Shown in pieces: positions 1 through 5,055 of a DNA stretch of 10,479 bases. Made by a program: the position numbers and the translations under genes. Under the pieces are notes generated by a model, which ran no database searches, was not told the origin of the DNA, and was given only the letters and a program-made list of their open reading frames with translations. The stretch spans positions 24,896-35,374 of the forward strand of contig DEHC01000079.1 in NCBI GenBank assembly GCA_002351705.1, given 5' to 3'. Source of the DNA: Gammaproteobacteria bacterium UBA2810. GTDB lineage: Bacteria; Pseudomonadota; Gammaproteobacteria; Enterobacterales; Succinivibrionaceae. Numbering within the stretch: the stretch's first letter is position 1; each line of letters opens with the position of its first letter.

Positions 1-455
1 GAGCTGCCGGTTCCGTTCCCGACGCACGGAATGCAGGTCACGAGGGCAGGATGCTCGACGCCGCTGATGGTTCTGAGGAGGTAGCGCGAAATCGCGACAA
101 GAGCGCCGGTATTTCCGCCGCTCACGCAGGCGGCAGCCCTTCCGGATTTCACTAGCTCAACTGCCGCGCGCATGCTGGTGCCCGCGGAGTTCCTCAGATC
201 ATCAATCGGATCGGAGTCTGACTCTATTTCCGAGTCGGCCTCAACGACAGAGACGCGCGGATCACCGGACAGCGAGCATTTTCTGAGCTCCGCGCCAATG
301 GCAGCTGCGGCCCCTGTGAGAAAAATCCTGAGATCCGGACATAAAAATAATGCCCGCCTTACGGCGGGCACACTTACACTGACACCAAAATCCCCTCCCA
401 TCGCATCTACTGCGACAGGAGTAACTGAAGTGTCCTCTGCAAGATTACTCTGCAC
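1..455 (-). CDS. plsX: Phosphate acyltransferase PlsX, N-terminal part (3' end outside window)
   Basis: PlsX makes acyl-phosphate from acyl-ACP and phosphate, the donor for PlsY in phospholipid synthesis; it is a peripheral membrane enzyme. About 151 codons are present. The reading frame shows the family's N-terminal signature VDAMGGDFG, then VPAVRRAL, the segment RNSAGTSMRAAVELVKSG, and the nucleotide-fold motif CVSGGNTGALVAISR, all collinear with E. coli PlsX. I infer a GTG start at 455 (reading VQSNLAED), because no ATG lies between the upstream region and the conserved core. A GAAGGAAG stretch lies about 15 bases upstream, which is far for a Shine-Dalgarno. The start overlaps the rpmF stop by 11 bases, so translation is probably coupled to rpmF. 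The order yceD-rpmF-plsX is the standard one. A hairpin plus U-rich tract at 341-370 lies within the coding sequence. The exact start is less certain than the identity. Confidence 0.93.
   Translation of the reverse strand, partial: MQSNLAEDTSVTPVAVDAMGGDFGVSVSVPAVRRALFLCPDLRIFLTGAAAAIGAELRKCSLSGDPRVSVVEADSEIESDSDPIDDLRNSAGTSMRAAVELVKSGRAAACVSGGNTGALVAISRYLLRTISGVEHPALVTCIPCVGNGTGS
341..370 (-). terminator. Terminator-like hairpin inside plsX coding sequence
   Basis: On the minus strand, an 8-bp perfect stem (TGCCCGCC / GGCGGGCA) closes a GTAA loop, a GNRA-type tetraloop, and is followed directly by TTATTTTTAT. This is the architecture of an intrinsic terminator, but it lies about 85 bases into plsX and encodes a conserved stretch of the protein. 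Active translation would normally suppress it. Whether it terminates in the cell is unknown. Confidence 0.5.
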
Positions 456-645
456 TGGTATCAGACGCAGCTTCCTTCGTTCTGATGACCTTCTCTCCGC
501 GGTAGTAACCGTCAGCGGTTACGCAGTGACGAAGATGAACCTCACCGGTGGTCTTGTCCTTGCTGAGAGCCTCTGCGGTGAGAGCGTCGTGTGAACGGCG
601 CATGTCACGCTTTGAACGGGATTTGTGATTCTGTGCAACAGCCAT
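445..645 (-). CDS. rpmF: 50S ribosomal protein L32
   Basis: L32 is a small protein of the large ribosomal subunit. The 66-residue product begins MAVAQNHKSRSKRDMRRSHDAL and carries ADGYYRGEKVI, matching E. coli L32 (57 residues) almost residue for residue. It has a short extra acidic, serine-rich tail (KEAASDTSAE) beyond the usual end. Like the E. coli form it lacks the zinc-binding cysteine pairs seen in some other bacteria. A TAGGAG Shine-Dalgarno lies 6 bases before the ATG at 645. A second ATG at 650 is out of frame and is not the start. The gene follows yceD after 18 bases and overlaps the inferred plsX start by 11 bases. A strong promoter inside yceD probably supplies extra transcription for this abundant protein. 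Confidence 0.97.
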   Translation of the reverse strand: MAVAQNHKSRSKRDMRRSHDALTAEALSKDKTTGEVHLRHCVTADGYYRGEKVIRTKEAASDTSAE

Positions 646-663
646 TGCATTCTCCTAAAAAAG

Positions 664-1206
664 CTATTTAAACAATTTGCCCAGTCCGGCAAACGGATTC
701 CCCTCTGAAGGCGCATCTTCCTTCACCTCGCCGAACACCTGAATGTCGTCTTTTACGCTGCATTCACTGATATCGTGCTTGGGAACCATCGGCAATGCCA
801 AAATGAGCTCATCTTCTATTATACCATAAAGTGATAAATCACCAAACTCATCGAGCTCAACGGCATCATAAATATCCTCAGCCCCGAGCTCCTTAAGCTG
901 CCTTGCGCTGCAGGCATAGGCAAAATCAGCCTGCAGGCTGTATGAGAAAGGCTCCCCGCATCTCTCGCATACTAGTGAAACAGGCACTGACGCCCTGCCC
1001 TTCATGATGAAGACGCCGGAAGGATCCCTTCCGAATGAAATGCTTACCTCGGCATCGCCCTCAAGGCTCTCGGTCATGTCCGCGAGCCTCGTGAGAAACT
1101 GACGCTTTACTGTCCCGCTGTACTCCAGCCTTTTCTCAGCGCACCTTACTGGATCGAGCTTCTCGGGGATAAGGCCGGCTGCGCCGGCGTTTGCTTCATC
1201 TGTCAT
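664..1206 (-). CDS. yceD: YceD family (DUF177) protein, 23S rRNA accumulation
   Basis: YceD proteins are linked to 23S rRNA accumulation and are almost always encoded directly before rpmF, as here. From the ATG at 1206 the product has 180 residues (E. coli 173). It shows LDPVRCAEKRLEYSG near the N terminus, the CERCGEPF cysteine pair in the middle, ELDEFGDLSL, EDELILALPMVPKHD, and the NPFAGLGKL tail, all hallmarks of the family. The frame stays open upstream to a TTG at 1239, but that start would overlap the preceding phosphatase gene by 23 bases. The ATG at 1206 has a GAGGAG Shine-Dalgarno 6 bases before it and lies 10 bases after the phosphatase stop, so I prefer it. The two CxxC cysteines suggest a metal site, though this is not shown here. 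An internal promoter lies at 818-845. Confidence 0.93.
   Translation of the reverse strand: MTDEANAGAAGLIPEKLDPVRCAEKRLEYSGTVKRQFLTRLADMTESLEGDAEVSISFGRDPSGVFIMKGRASVPVSLVCERCGEPFSYSLQADFAYACSARQLKELGAEDIYDAVELDEFGDLSLYGIIEDELILALPMVPKHDISECSVKDDIQVFGEVKEDAPSEGNPFAGLGKLFK
818..845 (-). promoter_or_regulatory. Extended -10 sigma-70 promoter inside yceD, for rpmF-plsX
   Basis: Minus-strand TTGGTG (840-845), a 16-base spacer ending in TGG, then a perfect TATAAT (818-823), giving an extended -10 TGn-TATAAT. Transcription would start near 811, about 165 bases before rpmF. The -10 is built from two ATA isoleucine codons (Y-G-I-I), which are rare in these GC-rich genes, and a nearby leucine is TTA. 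This suggests selection for the promoter over codon preference. Confidence 0.7.
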
Positions 1207-1216
1207 GCCAAGCTCC

Positions 1217-1894
1217 TCACTCAAAAAGTCCGGAGACAAAATCAGGAGTCAGATCATACGGGGAGTCGAGCACCTCGTCAGGCTCGGCGGTAAGGAGCTT
1301 TTTCCGGCTCTCCGCGCCCCACGACACGCCCGCGGTCCTCATGCCGGCATTGATGCCCATCGCAATATCCAGGACCGAGTCTCCGACCATGAGGCATCTT
1401 GCCGGATCGGCGCCGAAATTGGCCGCAACGGCCTCAAGCATGTCCGGAGCGGGCTTCGACGGATACTCATCGCCTGCCGAGCTGAAGGAGACGAACCGGT
1501 CAAGCCTCAGGTTCCTGATGACCTCATTGACTCCTCTCCTCGACTTGCCGGAGGCGAGCGCCAGGGCGAAACCTGCCTTCTGCAGCTCTGAGAGCATGCT
1601 CTCAATCCCGTCAAAGAGCTGCGCAGGCTTTGTCCGGTCTTCCTCGTTGTATATCCGGCGGTACTCGTCAGTGAAGCGTGAGACCTCCTCATCCGACGAC
1701 TCCGGATAGCATCTTGCGACTGCAAGCTTCAGGGAAAGGCCTATGACAGAGCGGCAGACGGCATCAGGAGGCTCGGGGGCGCCGAATCCTGTCCCGCACC
1801 TTTTGAGTGTCGAGACCACCCTCCCGATCGAATCGGTGAGAGTTCCGTCAATGTCAAAAATAACGACGGCCGTTCCCCTGCTTTCTGCGCTCAT
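1217..1894 (-). CDS. HAD-superfamily phosphatase, phosphoglycolate phosphatase-like
   Basis: This is a 225-residue cytosolic hydrolase of HAD subfamily I. Motif I is FDIDGTLTDS with nucleophile D14 and acid/base D16. Motif II is the serine S115 in LALASGKSR. Motif III is K147 in PSKPAPD. Motif IV is GDSVLDI with D172 and D176. Residues of about 20-90 form the small alpha-helical cap between motifs I and II. The resemblance is to Gph and related phosphatases that sit beside rluC in many gammaproteobacteria; the substrate cannot be read from sequence. The ATG at 1894 has only a weak GGAT-type Shine-Dalgarno, but the frame and motif spacing support it. It follows rluC after 119 bases, has its own promoter at 1931-1958, and is followed by yceD after 10 bases. 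It is probably the first gene of the phosphatase-yceD-rpmF-plsX operon. Confidence 0.9.
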   Translation of the reverse strand: MSAESRGTAVVIFDIDGTLTDSIGRVVSTLKRCGTGFGAPEPPDAVCRSVIGLSLKLAVARCYPESSDEEVSRFTDEYRRIYNEEDRTKPAQLFDGIESMLSELQKAGFALALASGKSRRGVNEVIRNLRLDRFVSFSSAGDEYPSKPAPDMLEAVAANFGADPARCLMVGDSVLDIAMGINAGMRTAGVSWGAESRKKLLTAEPDEVLDSPYDLTPDFVSGLFE

Positions 1895-1930
1895 ATCAAA
1901 ATCCGGATAAAGAAACTGAATAAGGACAAC

Positions 1931-1958
1931 ATTTTAGCATACTGGCACGCCCTGGCAA
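1931..1958 (-). promoter_or_regulatory. Extended -10 sigma-70 promoter for the HAD-yceD-rpmF-plsX operon
   Basis: Minus-strand TTGCCA (1953-1958), a 16-base spacer ending TGC, then TAAAAT (1931-1936). The TGn before the -10 makes it an extended -10 promoter. The predicted transcript begins near 1924, about 30 bases before the phosphatase ATG. Confidence 0.6.
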
Positions 1959-1959
1959 C

Positions 1960-2001
1960 AGCCGGACAAACATTATCCGGCTTTCTCAGGCACGCTGCCT
2001 G
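1960..2001. other. Two hairpins between rluC and the HAD gene
   Basis: Two perfect inverted repeats lie just after the rluC stop: AGCCGGA/TCCGGCT (1960-1966 and 1976-1982) and CAGGCA/TGCCTG with a 3-base loop (1987-2001). Neither is followed by a U tract in the rluC direction, so they are not convincing intrinsic terminators. They could stabilise the rluC 3' end or be processing sites. rluC may read through into the phosphatase gene. Confidence 0.5.
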
Positions 2002-2013
2002 CCGGGGCCGGAC

Positions 2014-2991
2014 TTATTCCCGGGGACCGAGCTTCTCAATGACGTCCTGCAGCTCCGGCGGGAGCGGCGCCTCGACCGTGACTTCCTTTCCGGTATCCGG
2101 ATCCTCAAACTGGATCCGGAAGGCATGAAGGAACATGCGCCTGAGGCCAAGATTCCTCATCTCCTCGTCAAAATGCCTGTCCCCGTACTTGGCGTCCCCC
2201 GCAATCGGGTGCGTCATGAACTGGCAGTGAACCCTGATCTGGTGGGTTCTTCCTGTTTTAGGCGAGGCCTCGACAAGAGTCGCAGGACCGTATTTCCGGA
2301 TAATCCGGAACTCAGTCCTCGACGGCGCGCCGTTAACCTCGTCAACCTTCACCATCCGCTCGCCGGACTCTATGATGTTCTTCACGAGCGGCGCGTCCAC
2401 GAACTTCACCCGGTTTGACCACTCGCCGCGAACCAGCGCCAGGTACTGCTTGTGCACCGTCCTTTCCCTGAACTGCTGCTGAAGGCTCCGTAGCGCGCTT
2501 CTCTTCTTGGCGAACATCAGGCAGCCTGATGTCTCGCGGTCTATGCGGTGGACAAGCTCGAGGTAGCTGTGCTCTCCGTACAGCGACCTCATCGCCTCCA
2601 CCGCCCCGAATGACACGCCGCTTCCGCCGTGTGCGGCAAGACCGGCTGGCTTGTTGATGATTACGAGGCTCTCTGACTCGAAGACAATCGCATCCTTAAG
2701 CCCCTTCACGCTCTCAAGGTTTGCAGAGGGGATTACAACATTCGACTCCTTTATCCTTGCAGGCGGGATCCTCACGAGATCACCCTCCGCAAGCTTAAGA
2801 TCAGGCCCGGACCTTTTTCTGTTCACCCGGACCTCGCCCTTCCGGATCATGCGGTAGATCCTGCTCTTCGGCACGCCCCTGAGATGAAGCTGCAGAAAAT
2901 TGTCGAGCCTCTGCCCCTCATGGTTGCCGTCAACCGCCACGAAACTGACCTGTTCCTGCGTCTGGCTTGCGCCGGTGCTGTCGTTGTGCAT
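2014..2991 (-). CDS. rluC: 23S rRNA pseudouridine synthase RluC
   Basis: RluC isomerises U955, U2504 and U2580 (E. coli numbering) of 23S rRNA. From the ATG at 2991 the product has 325 residues (E. coli 319). An S4 RNA-binding domain occupies about residues 20-85 (GQRLDNFLQL, VPKSRIYRMIRKGEVRVN). The catalytic domain follows with INKPAGLAAHGGSG, the RluA-class signature ELVHRIDRETSG holding the catalytic aspartate D151, and the late motif KTGRTHQIRVH. The frame stays open upstream to 3234, inside the maltoporin gene. I chose 2991 because it has AGG five bases before it and its length fits the family; an ATG at 3054 with GAAGG close by is a possible alternative. In E. coli rluC is the immediate divergent neighbour of rne, whereas here a porin gene separates them. 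Confidence 0.95.
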   Translation of the reverse strand: MHNDSTGASQTQEQVSFVAVDGNHEGQRLDNFLQLHLRGVPKSRIYRMIRKGEVRVNRKRSGPDLKLAEGDLVRIPPARIKESNVVIPSANLESVKGLKDAIVFESESLVIINKPAGLAAHGGSGVSFGAVEAMRSLYGEHSYLELVHRIDRETSGCLMFAKKRSALRSLQQQFRERTVHKQYLALVRGEWSNRVKFVDAPLVKNIIESGERMVKVDEVNGAPSRTEFRIIRKYGPATLVEASPKTGRTHQIRVHCQFMTHPIAGDAKYGDRHFDEEMRNLGLRRMFLHAFRIQFEDPDTGKEVTVEAPLPPELQDVIEKLGPRE

Positions 2992-3076
2992 ATCCACCTG
3001 AATAAGAATTTGTTCCGGAAACAGGCTGCCGGGCCTGCCGGCAGGGGTCTCCATGACCTTCACTGCTGCGCCCGCA

Positions 3077-3082
3077 ATTATA
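3077..3082 (-). promoter_or_regulatory. TATAAT -10 element for rluC, overlapping a possible plus-strand -10
   Basis: Minus-strand TATAAT with only a poor -35 at the right distance would start transcription near 3070 and give an approximately 80-base rluC leader. The plus strand reads TATACT at 3079-3084, sharing four bases with it, and could be the -10 of the lamB promoter. That would make a face-to-face divergent promoter, although the plus-strand -35 is also weak. Confidence 0.45.
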
Positions 3083-3170
3083 CTATCCCGGTAACAATTT
3101 TCATGCCTCAGTGCAGAAGGCGCTGCCGGACGCACAGGCTGCCGTCTGTGCCGGGCGGCGGACAGACAGC

Positions 3171-4536
3171 ATGAAAGCAAAGTGGCTTCCAATTTCTGCA
3201 GCTGTTGCTTTAGCACTCGGTTCATTCTCTGCATCAGCAGTTGATTTCCACGGCTATTTCCGCGCAGGTGTTCAGAACAACCTGACCAACGGCGGTGCTG
3301 TTTACTGCTTCGGCAACGGCAATGCCGGCCACCTCATGGGCCGTCTTGGTGATGAGTGCGATACCTATGCTGAAATCGCCCTTACCCAGGAAGTATTCAA
3401 CAAGGCCAAGAACAAGTTCACTGTAAATACCCTCGTTGCATGGGGTTCTGCTGAAGGCAACTGGGACAAGCAGGGCAACTCCTGGCAGGGCCTTGGCAAG
3501 GGCGGAGATCGTGCCGGCGAGAACGGTGATTCCGCATGGAACGGCCTGCGTGCTTCCCTCCGTGAGGCATGGGCAGGCTACACCCTTCCTATGGGAGCTC
3601 AGATCTGGGCAGGCAAGCGCTTCTATCAGAGAAAGGATATCCATATCCTTGATTTCTACTATCTGAACGACAGCGGCACCGGCGCAGGTGTTGAGGGTAT
3701 CCCTGTAGGCAATCTCGGCCAGGCATCCTTCGCTGTCATCACAGGTTGATGAGAATGGCGTCAATGCAAGGGACACCTACAATATTGATACCCGCTGGAG
3801 CAACATCCCTCTGTGGAAGGACGCTTCACTCGACCTCGCTATGATCTGGGGTCTTCCTTCAACCACCGATTCCCAGAAGGCAGCTGCAGGCAGCAATCCG
3901 TCAGAGTCTGACCTGAGCTCCAACTCCGGCGTTATCCTGATGGCTGAGTACACCCAGGGCAACTTCTTCGGCGGCTTCAACAAGCTCTCCGTAACCTACG
4001 GTACTGACGGCTTCGCATACGCAGGCGTCCTCAACGGCGGCAACCACCTCGGTGACTCATACGCTCCCGGTGATGCAGACTCCTGTGGTATCCGCGTAAT
4101 CGACTGGGGTCTCATCGAGCAGGACAAGTGGAACCTCGGCTACTCCTTCATGGGTGCCTACAAGCACGCAGACGAGGCTCACTGGTCACATCCTACCGGA
4201 CATGACTACTCCTTCGTAATCCGTCCTGCATACAAGTGGTCCAACTTCACCAGCACCGTATTCGAAGCCGGCTACACCACCCAGAAGAACACCGGCTGGA
4301 ACGGATGGGCTAATCCTGACAACGACCATGTAGACGCTTACAAGTTCACCCTTGCACAGCAGTTCTCCCCGATGACCACCTTCTGGTCACGTCCTCCCAT
4401 CAGGTTCTATGTCTCCTACCTCGGCGGCGACCTGATGAACAGACAGTACACTCATTTCGGTGTTGAGAAAGACGGCAAGTGGGACGGCCACGACGGAGAG
4501 GTTTCCATCGGTGCCCAGGCTGAGGCATGGTGGTAA
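3171..4536 (+). pseudogene. lamB: Maltoporin (LamB family), one +1 frameshift near 3744
   Basis: LamB is the trimeric 18-strand outer-membrane channel for maltose and maltodextrins. The ATG at 3171 begins a Sec signal peptide of about 23 residues (MKAKW, hydrophobic core, SASA) cleaved before VDFHGYF, as in E. coli. Family landmarks follow: GDECDTYAEIAL, WAGKRFYQRKDIHILDFYY, GAGVEGIPVG, IRPAYKW, FTLAQQFSP, WSRPPIRFYVSY and a terminal AWW suited to BAM-dependent assembly. The first frame stops at TGA 3747. The correct continuation (VDENGVNARDTYNID) is one base out of phase, so removing one G at 3744-3745 restores a 454-residue protein (E. coli 446). Everything after the shift is well preserved, so the mutation is recent or a sequencing error. 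No good Shine-Dalgarno precedes 3171. Abundant GCA, CTT and GGC codons suggest high expression. A strong terminator follows. Confidence 0.88.
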
Positions 4537-4570
4537 TCTGACAGGCGCATAACCTGTAACATGCAATATG

Positions 4571-4597
4571 AGAGGGGCCAAAGGCCCCTCTTTTTTT
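4571..4597 (+). terminator. Intrinsic terminator of lamB
   Basis: A 9-bp perfect stem AGAGGGGCC / GGCCCCTCT with an AAA loop is followed by a run of seven T (4591-4597, the first shared with the stem). It lies 35 bases after the maltoporin stop codon. Confidence 0.93.
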
Positions 4598-4826
4598 ATC
4601 CGCGCTCCGTCAGGACTCTGTGCCTGAAGGCTTTCTGCGGAAGAGGGGCCATTCCAGCCGGGCGGTGAGCCGGAAGGCACCGGCCGCTGCAGCGCGGCGC
4701 GGGATGGCGGAGGCGGAAACAGCGGGGATCTCACGCAGGCCGCCCCACCGGATGTGAAACAGCCGCCCGGCTTCACGAATCACCGGGCTGCGCTCCGGCG
4801 GCGCAGATGATTAAAAAGCACTCACG
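4598..4826. other. GC-rich gene-free stretch upstream of the rne promoter
   Basis: No convincing gene is seen here on either strand; open frames have no recognisable protein and no good start. The stretch is rich in GGC/GCC and holds imperfect inverted repeats, for example CAGCC-G-CCCGG around 4761-4771 facing CCGGGCTG at 4783-4790. It may be a remnant of the ancestral rluC-rne intergenic region or upstream rne control sequence. Confidence 0.5.
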
Positions 4827-4877
4827 TGTGGAGAATTTTCTCTCATAAGGCTAAAATAATATAAGACGGAATATAAA
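4827..4877 (+). promoter_or_regulatory. AT-rich probable promoter zone for rne
   Basis: A sharply AT-rich block in an otherwise GC-rich spacer holds several -10-like hexamers: TAAAAT (4852-4857), TATAAG (4860-4865) and TATAAA (4872-4877). No good -35 is at the ideal distance; TTTCTC at 4837-4842 is 17 bases before TATAAG. The exact start is uncertain, but any of these would give an rne leader of roughly 170-200 bases. Confidence 0.45.
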
Positions 4878-5055
4878 AGGAGCCTGCCTATCCCGCAGCC
4901 GGCTTTTTTACGGTCAGGCTTTTGTCATCCGCCGCTAAAAGGAACGCCTATGCCATACTGCATTCCGGCACAGTATCCGGCACGGGCAGACCGTCCGCGT
5001 TGTAACCAGTTATCAGGCGGCGGCCTCACGGATAACAGCAATTCGAAGACAAATA
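4878..5055 (+). promoter_or_regulatory. Structured 5' leader of rne
   Basis: Three hairpins are visible. The first pairs AGCCTG (4881-4886) with CAGGCT (4915-4920). The second pairs TGCCATACTG (4951-4960) with CAGTAT (4971-4976), a CC bulge, then GGCA (4979-4982). The third pairs GTTATCAGGC (5009-5018) with GCCT (5023-5026), a four-base bulge, then GATAAC (5031-5036). In E. coli the rne leader contains hairpins, notably hp2, that RNase E recognises to cleave and down-regulate its own message. Equivalence of the bulged second hairpin to hp2 is my inference. Confidence 0.5.

Noticed and set aside
1207..1239. A TTG at 1239 as the start of yceD.
   Set aside because: It would overlap the phosphatase gene by 23 bases and has no family support; ATG 1206 has a well-placed GAGGAG and homology begins after it.
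3111..3170. An upstream ATG at 3111 as the maltoporin start.
   Set aside because: It would put 20 polar residues ahead of a canonical signal peptide; the ATG at 3171 starts exactly at that signal peptide.
2992..3234. The rluC frame stays open for 81 more codons upstream of 2991, to an ATG at 3234.
   Set aside because: That start lies inside the maltoporin signal-peptide region, the extra residues match nothing in RluC, and the proposed promoter and Shine-Dalgarno are downstream of it.
3744..3750. Programmed +1 frameshifting in lamB, like that in prfB.
   Set aside because: There is no CTT-TGA type slip codon and no upstream Shine-Dalgarno stimulator; mutation or sequencing error is simpler.
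4642..4650. A copy of AGAGGGGCC, identical to the 5' arm of the lamB terminator (4571-4579).
   Set aside because: Nine bases in GC-rich sequence are within chance, and it has no partner arm or T run of its own.
4387..4776. A minus-strand open frame of about 129 codons across the end of lamB and its terminator.
   Set aside because: It runs antisense to conserved maltoporin sequence and through the terminator, has no recognisable domain, and is composed like a shadow of GC-rich sequence.
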